Origin: Pararhizobium_B sp051960215
GTDB taxonomy: Bacteria; Pseudomonadota; Alphaproteobacteria; Rhizobiales; Rhizobiaceae
DNA: 26,931 bases
Direction of reading: 5' to 3'
NCBI GenBank assembly: GCA_051960215.1
Contig: JBQCEN010000235.1
Location: 1-26,931, forward strand
The notes beneath the pieces are model-generated. The model did not search any database, had not been told where the DNA came from, and was given only the letters and a program-made list of their open reading frames with translations. The position numbers and the translations under genes were made by a program. Below are positions 1 to 8,795 of the stretch, piece by piece (the stretch's first letter is position 1; each line of letters begins with the position of its first letter).

Positions 1-582
1 ATGATCTATTTCCAAGAGCACTACGGCCTGCAGCATTCGGCGATCATCCTCGCCACGGCCATCATCGGCGCCGCGGCGCTCGGCGGCATCGTCATGGGCG
101 GCCGCTTCTCGGAGATGCTGCTTTCGCGCGGCTATCTTCCAGCGCGCGTCGTCATTCCCGCTGTCGCCCTCTTCGTTGCGATCCCCTTCATCGGCATCGG
201 CGTGTGGACACGCAGCGCGTGGCTCGGCATCGGGCTTCTGGCGGTCGGCGCGGCGGCCCTGGCGCTGGCGCTGGCGCCGGTCGACGCGGCCCGTCTCGAC
301 GTGATCCCGGCGCATATCTGGGGCAGGGCGGAAGCGGGCCGGGCGGCGGTGCGCTATGTCTTCGAGGGGGCGGCGCCGCTGCTGCTCGGCGCCATCTCGA
401 CGCTGATCGGTGGCTCGCGGAACGGCAGCGGCCTCGAATGGGCGTTCCTCGTCATCCTCGTCAGCCTCGCCGTCGCCGGCATCCTCGCTGTGCCACTTCG
501 CCGCACCTATGGACCCGACGTCGCGACGGCCGCCGCATCCGCCCGCCGTTTCGACGGCTCAGACGGTTCGGAGCGCGGTTGA
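1..582 (+). CDS. MFS transporter, C-terminal part (5' end outside window)
   Basis: The frame is open from the first base and ends at TGA 580-582, giving 193 residues. About five hydrophobic helices are visible, near residues 14-36, 47-67, 72-92, 120-137 and 147-166. The third and fourth are separated by a charged loop rich in Asp and Arg, typical of the second half of a major facilitator protein (usual length about 400 residues). The in-frame ATG at base 1 is therefore probably an internal methionine rather than the start. The tail after the last helix is polar and low in complexity. The protein should lie in the inner membrane as a secondary transporter. Its substrate cannot be read from this half. 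A 181-base gap with its own promoter-like motif separates it from dxs, so it is probably not part of the hopanoid operon. Confidence 0.75.
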   Translation: MIYFQEHYGLQHSAIILATAIIGAAALGGIVMGGRFSEMLLSRGYLPARVVIPAVALFVAIPFIGIGVWTRSAWLGIGLLAVGAAALALALAPVDAARLDVIPAHIWGRAEAGRAAVRYVFEGAAPLLLGAISTLIGGSRNGSGLEWAFLVILVSLAVAGILAVPLRRTYGPDVATAAASARRFDGSDGSERG

Positions 583-678
583 ACGGCCGGCCTTGCCGGA
601 AATCGTCAAACGGAGCAAGCTCCAGCCGCCCCGACCCTCCGAGCCGGCTGCTCGTGACGCGGCAAGTTTTTCGCCGCG

Positions 679-704
679 GGAACGAACAAGGCCTGCCATC
701 GGTT
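679..704 (+). promoter_or_regulatory. Candidate EcfG-type promoter upstream of dxs
   Basis: GGAAC lies at 679-683, followed by 17 bases and GGTT at 701-704. This matches the alphaproteobacterial general-stress consensus GGAAC-N16/17-CGTT except for the first, least conserved base of the -10 box. The implied transcript would start about 50 bases before the dxs ATG. The gap 583-763 otherwise contains only the dxs ribosome-binding site. This is a motif match read by eye; there is no expression evidence. Confidence 0.35.
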
Positions 705-763
705 GTTGGGCAAGTGCGCCGGGCCAAAGGACTTTTCCGCGGCCAGTGTAGGAGGCAGCCCCG

Positions 764-2719
764 ATGACCTATCAATTTCTCGACTCGATAAACCGGCCAT
801 CCGACCTCAAGAAGATGAGGCGCCGCGACCTGAAGACGGTCGCCGACGAGGTCCGCAGGGAACTCATCGAAGCGGTGTCGACGACGGGCGGGCACCTCGG
901 CGCGGGGCTCGGCGTCGTCGAGCTCACGGTCGCGCTGCACTACGTCTTCGACACGCCCGACGACCGGCTGATCTGGGACGTCAGCCACCAGAGCTACCCC
1001 CACAAGATCCTCACCGAGCGGCGGGACCGGATGCGCACGATCCGCAAGGGCGGCGGCCTCTCCGGCTTCACCAAGCGGACGGAGAGCGCCTACGACCCCT
1101 TCGGCGCGGCGCATGCCTCGACCTCGATCTCCGCCGGGCTCGGCATGGCGGTGGCGCGCGATCTCCGGAAGGAGAAGCGCCACGTCGTCTGCGTCATCGG
1201 CGACGGCGCGCTTTCGGCCGGCATGGCCTACGAGGCGCTCAACAACGCCGGCGCCGAGCGGTCGCGGCTGATCGTCGTCCTCAACGACAACCAGATGTCG
1301 ATCTCGCCTGCCGTCGGCGCGATGTCGACCTACCTCGCCCGCGTCACGTCCGGCCGGCCGTACCGGCGGGCCCGCGAGCTCGGCCGCGAGCTCCTCAGCC
1401 CCCTGCCGCAGCCGCTCCGCCGGCAGGCGAGCCGCGCCGAGGCGTTGGCCCGCGGCGCCTTCGGCGAGGGCACGCTCTTCGACGACTTCGGCTTCTACTA
1501 TATCGGCCCGATCGACGGCCACGACGTCGATACCCTCGTTCCCGTGCTCCAGAACCTGAAGCGCAACGATTACGGGCCGGTGCTCCTCCACGTCGTCACG
1601 CAGAAAGGCAAGGGCTACAAGCCGGCCGAGACCGCCGCCGACAAGTATCACGGCGTCAGCAGCTTCGACGTCGGCACCGGCGCCCAGAAGAAGTCGTCGG
1701 CAAGCGCACCCTCCTACACGAAGGTCTTTGCCGACACACTGGTCGCCGCCGCCGAGCGCGACAAGGACATCGTGGCGATCACGGCGGCGATGCCCTCGGG
1801 CACGGGGCTCGACGTCTTCGCGAAGCGCTTTCCGGACCGCTTCTTCGATGTCGGCATCGCCGAGCAGCACGCCGTCACCTTCGCCGCCGGCCTCGCTGCG
1901 GAAGGGATGAAGCCGTTCGCGGCCATCTACTCGACCTTCCTGCAGCGCGCCTATGACCAGGTCGCGCACGACGTCGCGCTGCAGAGCCTGCCGGTGCGGT
2001 TCGCCATCGACCGGGCGGGCCTCGTCGGCGCGGACGGGCCGACGCATGCCGGATCGTTCGACCTTGCCTATCTCGGCTGCCTTCCCAATTTCGTCGTCAT
2101 GGCCGCCGCAGACGAAGCCGAACTGATGCACATGATCGCGACGGCCACCGCCATCGACGACAGGCCGAGCGCTTTCCGCTATCCTCGCGGACAGGGAACC
2201 GGGGTCGCGCTTCCGACGGAAGGGACTGTCTTGGAAATCGGCAAGGGCCGCATCATCCGCGAAGGAAGCAAGGTGGCGCTGCTCTCGCTCGGCGCGCGCC
2301 TCGGCGAGTGCCTCGCGGCAGCCGACGAGCTCGTCTCGGACGGCCTTCACGTGACGGTCGCGGATGCCCGCTTCGCCAAGCCGATCGATTCCGAGATGAT
2401 CCTTCGCCTCGCCGACGAACATCCCTGCCTGATCACGATCGAGGAAGGATCGATCGGCGGCTTTTCGGCGCAGGTCATGCAACTGCTTTCCGAGAACGGC
2501 CGGCTCGACGACGGGCTCGCCTTCCGCGCCATGGTGCTGCCCGACCGGTTCATCGACCAGGATACGCCGGAGAAGATGTACGAGGCGGCCTGCCTCAACC
2601 GCGAGCACATCGTCGCGAAGGTTCGCCAGACGGTGTCGCGGCTGCCGGCGCGCCGCCGCGTCCGTCCGGCCGGGCTCAAGGCAGTCGACACGGATTCGGA
2701 CAAGAGGGCCATGCTGTGA
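764..2719 (+). CDS. dxs: 1-deoxy-D-xylulose-5-phosphate synthase
   Basis: Dxs condenses pyruvate and glyceraldehyde-3-phosphate to DXP with thiamine diphosphate, the first step of the MEP isoprenoid pathway, in the cytoplasm. The 651-residue length is usual for the family. The TGGHLG motif with the active-site His is near residue 44. The ThDP/Mg motif GDGALSAGMAYEALNNAG begins near residue 146. The transketolase Pyr domain carries GIAEQHAVTFAAG and GPTHAGSFD. One small oddity is DVSHQSYPHK where most Dxs have DVGHQ. ATG 764 is preceded by AGGAGG at 750-755 with 8-base spacing, so the start is secure. The stop overlaps an alternative GTG start of ispH. As the first gene of the dxs-ispH-hpnH operon it probably serves as a hopanoid-dedicated Dxs; a second housekeeping copy elsewhere is possible but not visible. 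Confidence 0.97.
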   Translation: MTYQFLDSINRPSDLKKMRRRDLKTVADEVRRELIEAVSTTGGHLGAGLGVVELTVALHYVFDTPDDRLIWDVSHQSYPHKILTERRDRMRTIRKGGGLSGFTKRTESAYDPFGAAHASTSISAGLGMAVARDLRKEKRHVVCVIGDGALSAGMAYEALNNAGAERSRLIVVLNDNQMSISPAVGAMSTYLARVTSGRPYRRARELGRELLSPLPQPLRRQASRAEALARGAFGEGTLFDDFGFYYIGPIDGHDVDTLVPVLQNLKRNDYGPVLLHVVTQKGKGYKPAETAADKYHGVSSFDVGTGAQKKSSASAPSYTKVFADTLVAAAERDKDIVAITAAMPSGTGLDVFAKRFPDRFFDVGIAEQHAVTFAAGLAAEGMKPFAAIYSTFLQRAYDQVAHDVALQSLPVRFAIDRAGLVGADGPTHAGSFDLAYLGCLPNFVVMAAADEAELMHMIATATAIDDRPSAFRYPRGQGTGVALPTEGTVLEIGKGRIIREGSKVALLSLGARLGECLAAADELVSDGLHVTVADARFAKPIDSEMILRLADEHPCLITIEEGSIGGFSAQVMQLLSENGRLDDGLAFRAMVLPDRFIDQDTPEKMYEAACLNREHIVAKVRQTVSRLPARRRVRPAGLKAVDTDSDKRAML

Positions 2720-2796
2720 CGAACGAGAGGGGACATGAGGCTGCGGGCAATGCCGCACGCCGCGACGCAAGGAGCGCCGGACAGGGGTTCGGCGCC

Positions 2797-3795
2797 ATGC
2801 AGGTGCTTCTGGCGCAGCCGCGCGGCTTCTGCGCCGGCGTCGTGCGGGCGATCGAGATCGTCGAGCGCGCGCTCGAGAACTTCGGGCCACCGATCTACGT
2901 ACGCCACGAGATCGTGCACAACCGCCACGTCGTCGAGAGCCTCCGCAGCAAGGGCGTCACCTTCGTCGACGAGCTCGATGACGTGCCGGACGGTTCTGTC
3001 ACGATCTTCAGCGCCCACGGCGTCGCGCGCTCCGTCGAGGAGGAAGCGGTCCGCCGCGGCCTCACCGTCATCGACGCGACCTGCCCGCTCGTCAGCAAGG
3101 TGCACAACCAGGGCAGCCGGTACGCGCGGCAGGGCCGCCACGTCGTGCTCATCGGCAATGCCGGCCACCCGGAGGTCGAGGGTACCACCGGGCGGATCGA
3201 CGGGCCGGTGCACCTGGTCCAGGACGAGGATGACGTGATGCGGCTCGACCTCGCGCCGGATTCGCCGATCGCCTACGTCACGCAGACGACGCTCAGCGTC
3301 GACGACACGCGCGGCATCATCGCGGCTCTGGAAAACCGCTTTTCCGACGTTGCCGGGCCGGACACGCGCGACAACTGCTATGCGACGCAGAACCGGCAGC
3401 GCGGCGTGCGCGAGCTCTGCGAGCTCGTCGACCTCCTCATCGTCGTCGGCGCGGAGAACAGCTCGAACTCCAACCGCCTGCGCGAGATCGGCGAGGCGAC
3501 GGGCATCCCGAGCTATCTCGTCGCGGAAGGCAAGGACGTGCGGCCGGAATGGCTCGAAGGCATCGGCCGGGTCGGCATCACGGCCGGCGCCTCGGCGCCG
3601 GAAGAGCTCGTCAGCGACGTCATCGACCGGCTTGCCGAATGCTGCGGGCCGCTCGAGGTCTCCACCCTCGCCGGCCGCGTCGAGGCGATCGAGTTCAAGA
3701 TGCCGCCCGAGCTTGCCGACCGCGGCAAGACGGCTCCTGCCGGCCGGCGTTCCGTCCGACCGGATCCAAACACAGTCAACCCGGGAAGATCGTAA
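2797..3795 (+). CDS. ispH: 4-hydroxy-3-methylbut-2-enyl diphosphate reductase
   Basis: IspH is the [4Fe-4S] enzyme that converts HMBPP to IPP and DMAPP, the last step of the MEP pathway. The expected cluster cysteines are in RGFCAGV (Cys12), DATCPLVSKVHNQ and NCYATQNRQ. The substrate-binding motifs GHPEVEG, TQTTLS and SSNSNRL are present. The protein is 332 residues from ATG 2797, where the conserved N-terminus begins, with AGGGG at 2783-2787. A longer in-frame GTG start at 2716 overlaps the dxs stop (GTGA) and would add 27 poorly conserved residues; it cannot be excluded. The stop TAA shares one base with the hpnH ATG (TAATG), which implies translational coupling. Pairing with dxs gives the hopanoid locus both the entry and exit enzymes of the MEP pathway. 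Confidence 0.96.
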   Translation: MQVLLAQPRGFCAGVVRAIEIVERALENFGPPIYVRHEIVHNRHVVESLRSKGVTFVDELDDVPDGSVTIFSAHGVARSVEEEAVRRGLTVIDATCPLVSKVHNQGSRYARQGRHVVLIGNAGHPEVEGTTGRIDGPVHLVQDEDDVMRLDLAPDSPIAYVTQTTLSVDDTRGIIAALENRFSDVAGPDTRDNCYATQNRQRGVRELCELVDLLIVVGAENSSNSNRLREIGEATGIPSYLVAEGKDVRPEWLEGIGRVGITAGASAPEELVSDVIDRLAECCGPLEVSTLAGRVEAIEFKMPPELADRGKTAPAGRRSVRPDPNTVNPGRS

Positions 3796-4943
3796 TGGGA
3801 ATTCCGCTTCGCCAGGTCATCAGCGTCGGCAGCTATGTCGCGCGCCAGCACATGCTCGGCCGCCGACGCTACCCGCTCGTGCTGATGCTCGAACCGCTCT
3901 TCCGCTGCAACCTCGCCTGCGCGGGCTGCGGCAAGATCGACTATCCGGGCAAGATCCTCAACCAGCGGCTCTCCGTCGAGGAATGCGTCGGAGCGGCCGA
4001 CGAGTGCGGCGCGCCCGTCGTGTCGATCGCCGGCGGCGAGCCGCTTCTCCACCACGACATGCCGAAGATCATCGAAGGCCTGATCGCGCGGCGCAAGTTT
4101 GTCTATCTCTGCACGAACGCGCTGCTCATGGAGAAGAAGCTCGACCAGTACAAGCCGAACCCCTACTTCTCCTGGTCCGTCCATCTCGACGGTAACCGCC
4201 AGATGCACGACAAGTCGGTCTGCCAGCCCGGCGTCTACGACCGCGCCGTAGCCGCGATCCGCAAGGCGAAGGAGCGCGGCTTCCGCGTCAGCATCAACTG
4301 TACGCTGTTCGACAATGCCGATGCGGACGAGGTCGCAGCCTTCTTCGACGACGTCAAGGAGATCGGCGTCGACGGCATCACCGTCTCGCACGGCTATGCC
4401 TATGAGCGGGCGCCGGACCAGGAGCATTTCCTCAACCGCACCCGCACCAAGGAACTGTTCCGCGGCATCCTGCGCAAGGGCAAGGGCGGGCGCAACTGGC
4501 CGATCGGCCAGTCCTCCCTCTATCTCGACTTTCTCGCGGGCAACCAGGAATACCACTGCACGCCGTGGGGCAACCCGACGCGCACCATCTTCGGCTGGCA
4601 GCGGCCCTGCTACCTGCTCGGCGAGGGCTACGCGAAGACCTATCGCGAGCTCATGGACGAGACCGACTGGGACGCCTACGGCACGGGCAACTACGAAAAG
4701 TGCGCCGACTGCATGGTCCACAGCGGCTATGAGGCGACCGCGGTCAACGACGCGTTCCGCCACCCGCTGAAGGCGTTGAAGGTCAGCCTCCGCGGCGCCG
4801 AGACGGAAGCGCCTATGGTGCCCGACATCCCGCTCGACCGGCAGCGGCCGGCCGTCGAGGTCTTCACCGACCACGTCAAGCACAAGCTAGCCGACATCGA
4901 GGAGACCGAGGCCCGGGCCAAGGCGACTGCCAACGCGCGCTAG
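3795..4943 (+). CDS. hpnH: Adenosyl-hopene transferase HpnH (radical SAM)
   Basis: HpnH uses a 5'-deoxyadenosyl radical from SAM to add the adenosyl group to hopene (diploptene), giving adenosylhopane, the first step of side-chain extension toward bacteriohopanetetrol. The radical SAM motif CNLACAGC is visible with Cys38, Cys42 and Cys45, followed by the GGEP-type SAM motif (AGGEPLLHHDMPKI). Cysteines in the C-terminal part (the CTPWGN region and CADCMVHSGYE) are family features. The 382-residue length is normal. ATG 3795 overlaps the ispH stop and is preceded by GGGAAG. The last 57 bases lie antisense to the end of hpnG, which converges on it. Its product is the substrate of HpnG. Confidence 0.96.
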   Translation: MGIPLRQVISVGSYVARQHMLGRRRYPLVLMLEPLFRCNLACAGCGKIDYPGKILNQRLSVEECVGAADECGAPVVSIAGGEPLLHHDMPKIIEGLIARRKFVYLCTNALLMEKKLDQYKPNPYFSWSVHLDGNRQMHDKSVCQPGVYDRAVAAIRKAKERGFRVSINCTLFDNADADEVAAFFDDVKEIGVDGITVSHGYAYERAPDQEHFLNRTRTKELFRGILRKGKGGRNWPIGQSSLYLDFLAGNQEYHCTPWGNPTRTIFGWQRPCYLLGEGYAKTYRELMDETDWDAYGTGNYEKCADCMVHSGYEATAVNDAFRHPLKALKVSLRGAETEAPMVPDIPLDRQRPAVEVFTDHVKHKLADIEETEARAKATANAR

Positions 4944-5546
4944 AGAGCGGCGGGCCTGACACGTCCCGACGGCGACCGGCACCAGCGAGAGAAGCGACGA
5001 CGGGTTGCGCAGGAGCGCCTGCGCGACGCGGGTCGCATCCGTCGTGCCGTCGGGCCGCAGGCCCTCCATCGCGATCGGCGGCACGGCGTGCCGCGCATCG
5101 TCGGAGATGGCCCGAAGGGCTGCGAAAGGAATCCGCCGCTCTGCCGCAATGCGCGCGACGAGATGCGACTCCATATCGAGCGCAACCGCACCGCTCCCGC
5201 GGTAGATCCGCCCCTTATCCGCCGGCGTCATGACCGGCTCGTCCTGCCCATACAATGCGCCATCGACGACGGGGGTGCAGAGGTGGCGCAGGACGTCGGA
5301 CCATGACCGATCTGTCGGGAACGTCCGGCCGCCGGCAAGGACACCCGACGCGACCACGATCGCACCCGCCCGAAGCCCCGGATCGAGTCCCGCTGCAATG
5401 CCGAAGCTCAGGATGCCGCGGCAGTCGCCTTCGATCGCCTCTCGAAGCTGGCCGGCGACCAGGCCACCCTGCCCGCAGCATCTGCGGATATGGGGACTGT
5501 CGGCAATGAGCCGGCTCTCGAAGATGAGCCCGGTGACGAGCACCAC
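4887..5546 (-). CDS. hpnG: Hopanoid-associated phosphorylase/nucleosidase HpnG
   Basis: HpnG belongs to the purine nucleoside phosphorylase/MTA-SAH nucleosidase superfamily and removes adenine from adenosylhopane, leading to ribosylhopane or its phosphate. The N-terminal VLVTGLIFESRL, the glycine-rich FGIAAGLDP segment, the substrate-binding VALDMESH motif and AISDDARH are characteristic. I chose GTG 5546 because the conserved N-terminus begins there and GGGAAG lies 8 bases upstream, giving 219 residues. GTG 5570, overlapping the shc stop and lacking a clear ribosome-binding site, would add 8 residues. The stop is TAG at 4889-4887, inside the 3' end of hpnH on the other strand, so the last 57 bases of both genes overlap tail to tail. 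It is the last gene of the hpnB operon. Confidence 0.92.
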   Translation of the reverse strand: MVLVTGLIFESRLIADSPHIRRCCGQGGLVAGQLREAIEGDCRGILSFGIAAGLDPGLRAGAIVVASGVLAGGRTFPTDRSWSDVLRHLCTPVVDGALYGQDEPVMTPADKGRIYRGSGAVALDMESHLVARIAAERRIPFAALRAISDDARHAVPPIAMEGLRPDGTTDATRVAQALLRNPSSLLSLVPVAVGTCQARRSLARVGSRLGPGLGLLDVG

Positions 5547-5562
5547 ATGGGGCGCTTCCCGC

Positions 5563-7545
5563 TTATACACCAAGGCTGACTTGCTTGCTGTTGGTGCGCG
5601 CAAGGCGGCGGTAGCGGGCGAGAGCCCAGAGCGGAAAATACTTGGTGTAGCCGTGGTAGCGCAGGTAGAAGACGCGCGGAAAGCCGGTGCCGCTGTAGTG
5701 CTCTTCGCTCCAGAGGCCGTCCGCCTGCTGCTCGTGGACCAGATAGGCGACGCCGCGCCTGACGGCCGGATGCTCCGTCCGCCCCGCGGCCATCAGCGCA
5801 AGCAGCGCCCAGGCGGTCTGGGAGACGGAGCTTCCGCAGGGTTCGTGGCCCTTGTAGCCAAGCTTGTAGCTCTCGCCGCTCTCGCCCCAGCCGCCATCCT
5901 TGTTCTGGATCGAGATCAGCCAGGCGGCCGCCCTTCCGATCGCCGGCGTCTCGGGCCCCAGTCCGGCGGCGTTCAACGCCGAGACGGAGGACCAAGTGCC
6001 GTAGATGTAGTTGATCCCCCAGCGCCCGAACCAGGAGCCGTCCGGCCTCTGGGTGCGGATCAGGTAATCGATGCCCGCCTTGAGGACCGGTGACGATCCG
6101 GCCGTCTCCCCAAGCTGCGCAAGCATGGAGACGCAGCGGCCCGTGAGGTCGGGCGACGGCGGGTCGAGCAGCGCCCCATGGTCCGAGAACGGGATGTTGT
6201 TGAGGTATTCCGCCGTGTTGTCGGCATCGAAGGCCGCCCAGCCGCCATCGCGGCTCTGCAGGCCGCGGATCCAGACCTCGGCTCGCGAAATCGCCTCCTG
6301 GTACTGCCCATGCCGATGCTCGCGCTGGATCCGGTCCATGGCCATGACGATGACGGCCGTGTCATCGAGGTCCGGGTAATGCGGATTGGCGTACTGGAAA
6401 GCCCAGCCGCCGGGCTTCAGGCCAGGCCGGTTGATCGCCCAGTCGCCGCGCAGCTCCAGTTCCTGGCGCTCGCCAAGCCATTGGAGCCCGGCCTCGGCCG
6501 CTTCCGTGCTCTCGGCGTCGCCGGCTTCGAGCAGCGCGTGGCAACTGAGCGCCGTATCCCAGATCGGCGACAGGCACGGCTGGCAATAGGCCTCATCGTC
6601 CTTGACCAGCAACAGCTTGTCGATCGAACGCCGGGCGATCGCGCGGTCGGGGTGGCTTTCGGGATAGCCGAGCGCATCGAACATCAGCACGGCGTTGACC
6701 ATCGCCGGGAAGATCGCGCCGAGCCCGTCCTCGCTGTTCAGCCGCTCGCGCACGAAGCGCAGCGCCGCCTGGATCGCGCGATGCCGCGCGCGCTTCGGGA
6801 ACAGCGGGCCGGCAAGGCGCAGGCCGACGTCGGCAGACCGGAAGAAGCCGAACCAGGCGCGGCTTTGATGCTCCGCGCGCGGCTGCAGCCCGAGCGTCGC
6901 CGGCGGCTGCCGGAACAGCTCGTCGATGGTCACGCCGCGGGGGTTGCGCGCCTTGGGCTTCAGCACCTGGAGGACGAGCAGCGGCACGACAACTGTGCGC
7001 GCCCAGTAGGAGATCTTCGAGAGATGGAACGGGAACCAGCGCGGCAGGAGCATGATCTCGACGGGCATCTGCGGCACGCTCGACCACGGCACGATGCCGT
7101 AGAGGGCGAGCAGGATGCGCGTGAAGACGTTCGCGCCCTCCGCCCCGCCATGCGCCAGGATCGCGCGCCGCGCCTCGGCCATATGCGGCGCCTCCGGATC
7201 GTCGCCGATCATCTTCAGCGCGAAATAGGCCTTGACGCTGGCACTGATGTTGAGGCTGCCGCCGTGGAAGAGCGGCCAGCCGCCCTCGGCGTTCCGTGTC
7301 CGGCGCAGATACCGGCCGATCTTCGCCTCGAGCTCCGGATCGGCCTCTTCGCCGAGGAAGTGGGTGAAGAGCACGTATTCCGACGGGATGGTCGCATCCG
7401 CCTCGAGCTCGAAGAGCCAATGGCCGTCGGGCTGGCGGGCCCTCCTCAGCGCGCCGGCGGCGGTCTCGATCGCGGCGTCGAGATCGGCGGTCCGGGGCGC
7501 GAGAGGCGCGGCGTCGCGAGGAACGGCAGTGACGGCTTCATGCAT
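5563..7545 (-). CDS. shc: Squalene-hopene cyclase
   Basis: This enzyme (HpnF) cyclises squalene to hopene and hopanol at the membrane face, the committed step of hopanoid synthesis. The 660-residue length fits bacterial SHC. The catalytic DxDD motif is present as DLDDTA at residues 392-397. Several QW repeats are visible: RQPDGHW, NAEGGWP, QSRDGGWAAFD, QRPDGSWFGRWG, QNKDGGW and QQADGLW. The C-terminal HYSGTGFPRVFYLRYHGY segment is also typical. The start ATG 7545 lies inside the hpnE stop region (ATGCATGA), an 8-base overlap indicating coupling. The reading frame is open for 64 more codons upstream, but these are antisense-free hpnE sequence in another frame and give no family match. HpnE feeds it squalene and HpnH uses its product. 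Confidence 0.98.
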   Translation of the reverse strand: MHEAVTAVPRDAAPLAPRTADLDAAIETAAGALRRARQPDGHWLFELEADATIPSEYVLFTHFLGEEADPELEAKIGRYLRRTRNAEGGWPLFHGGSLNISASVKAYFALKMIGDDPEAPHMAEARRAILAHGGAEGANVFTRILLALYGIVPWSSVPQMPVEIMLLPRWFPFHLSKISYWARTVVVPLLVLQVLKPKARNPRGVTIDELFRQPPATLGLQPRAEHQSRAWFGFFRSADVGLRLAGPLFPKRARHRAIQAALRFVRERLNSEDGLGAIFPAMVNAVLMFDALGYPESHPDRAIARRSIDKLLLVKDDEAYCQPCLSPIWDTALSCHALLEAGDAESTEAAEAGLQWLGERQELELRGDWAINRPGLKPGGWAFQYANPHYPDLDDTAVIVMAMDRIQREHRHGQYQEAISRAEVWIRGLQSRDGGWAAFDADNTAEYLNNIPFSDHGALLDPPSPDLTGRCVSMLAQLGETAGSSPVLKAGIDYLIRTQRPDGSWFGRWGINYIYGTWSSVSALNAAGLGPETPAIGRAAAWLISIQNKDGGWGESGESYKLGYKGHEPCGSSVSQTAWALLALMAAGRTEHPAVRRGVAYLVHEQQADGLWSEEHYSGTGFPRVFYLRYHGYTKYFPLWALARYRRLARTNSKQVSLGV

Positions 7546-8794
7546 GATGGCGGTCTCCGGCAATGGACAGCTCGGCGGCGCGCATGCCCGAGCGCACGGC
7601 GCCCTCGATGGTGGGCGGCAGGCCGGTATCGGTCCAGTCGCCCGCGAGGAAGAGGTTCTCCCAGCGCGTCGCCGCCTTCGGCCGCCGCCGCTCCTGTTCC
7701 GGCACCCTCTCGAACGTCGCGCGGCGTTCGCGGACAACCTGCCAGGGCGGCATCTCGCGCGCCTCGCCGGCGACAGCCACGATCTCGGACCAGACGGTGC
7801 GCGCCAGTTCCTCGCGGCCCAACCCCGAGAGCGCGTTGGAATTGCTGATCGTCACCGAAACGCGGTCGGCGAAACTGAAGATCCACTGCGTCGTCGCATT
7901 GACGACGCCAGTGATGAGCGGCAGCGGCAGCGGCCGGTCGACACGGAAGTGGACATTGGCGATCGACCGGAAGCTGTCCGGCGCCGGCATGTCCGGAACC
8001 AGGCGAACGGCGACCTCCGGCGGAATGGCCAGCACGACGTCATCGCCCCTACCGAGCGCCACGGCGCCGGTGTCGAAATCGAGCGCGACCACCCGCCCGG
8101 CCTCCATGCGAAGCCCCCGCAGCGACGACCCGAAGCGGCAGACGACACCATTCCGGTCGAGGAAAGCAAGAGCGGGATCGACGAAGGCTGAGGCGAGGCC
8201 GTCGACGGCGACCAGCGGCCGGCAGTTGCGCCCGCCGCGGGCGACCGTCTCGCGGAGCACCGCAGCCGCGAGCCGCGCGGTGGAACTCCGCGGCTCGTTG
8301 TTGAGCGTCGCGAGCAGCATCGGTTCGAGAAGCCGGCCGTAAATCGGTCCCGAGCAGGCGATGACGTCGGCGACCGTGCCGCGACCCGGCCGGATCGTCA
8401 GCGGCACGAGCGCCAGATAGTCGCGCACCCGCGTCGCTGGAACCCGCTGCCCGGGCCGGAACAGCCAGATCGGCAGCCGGCCGCTGCCGAGGTCGATCTG
8501 CCAGCTTTCACCGGTCGCGACGTCGTGGAAGTCGAAGCGCGCCGAGTCCGGGCCGGAGACGCGGTCGCGCGCCCCGATCGCCTCGAGATAGGCGATCGCC
8601 GAGGTGTTGCCGGAAAGGATGATGTGGTTGCCGTTGTCGATCCGCATGCCGAGGGTGCGGTCCTCGTAGGACCGGCAGCGTCCGCCGGCGTGGCTGGTCG
8701 CCTCGTGGAGGATCGCCGGTCGGCCGGTCCGCACCAGCGAGACTGCGGCGGCGAGGCCGGCGAGGCCGGCGCCGATGACGTGCGTCGTTCCCAT
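7538..8794 (-). CDS. hpnE: Hydroxysqualene dehydroxylase HpnE (FAD-dependent)
   Basis: HpnE reduces hydroxysqualene to squalene and belongs to the phytoene desaturase-like flavin amine oxidase family. The dinucleotide-binding motif VIGAGLAGLAAA is at residues 5-16, followed by LHEATSHAGGRCRS. The C-terminal FAD motif is present as LFLAGDWTDTGLPPTIEGAVRSGMRAAE. The 418-residue length is normal. ATG 8794 lies one base after the hpnCD stop, and the gene ends inside the shc start. Its placement directly between the fused HpnC-HpnD synthase and the cyclase matches the order of the reactions. Confidence 0.95.
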   Translation of the reverse strand: MGTTHVIGAGLAGLAAAVSLVRTGRPAILHEATSHAGGRCRSYEDRTLGMRIDNGNHIILSGNTSAIAYLEAIGARDRVSGPDSARFDFHDVATGESWQIDLGSGRLPIWLFRPGQRVPATRVRDYLALVPLTIRPGRGTVADVIACSGPIYGRLLEPMLLATLNNEPRSSTARLAAAVLRETVARGGRNCRPLVAVDGLASAFVDPALAFLDRNGVVCRFGSSLRGLRMEAGRVVALDFDTGAVALGRGDDVVLAIPPEVAVRLVPDMPAPDSFRSIANVHFRVDRPLPLPLITGVVNATTQWIFSFADRVSVTISNSNALSGLGREELARTVWSEIVAVAGEAREMPPWQVVRERRATFERVPEQERRRPKAATRWENLFLAGDWTDTGLPPTIEGAVRSGMRAAELSIAGDRHHA

Positions 8795-8795
8795 G

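Noticed and set aside
461..2890. 809-codon open frame on the minus strand across dxs
   Set aside because: It is antisense to a clear dxs gene with a strong ribosome-binding site. Its Arg/Ala/Asp-rich translation has no family resemblance; long empty frames are normal in GC-rich DNA.
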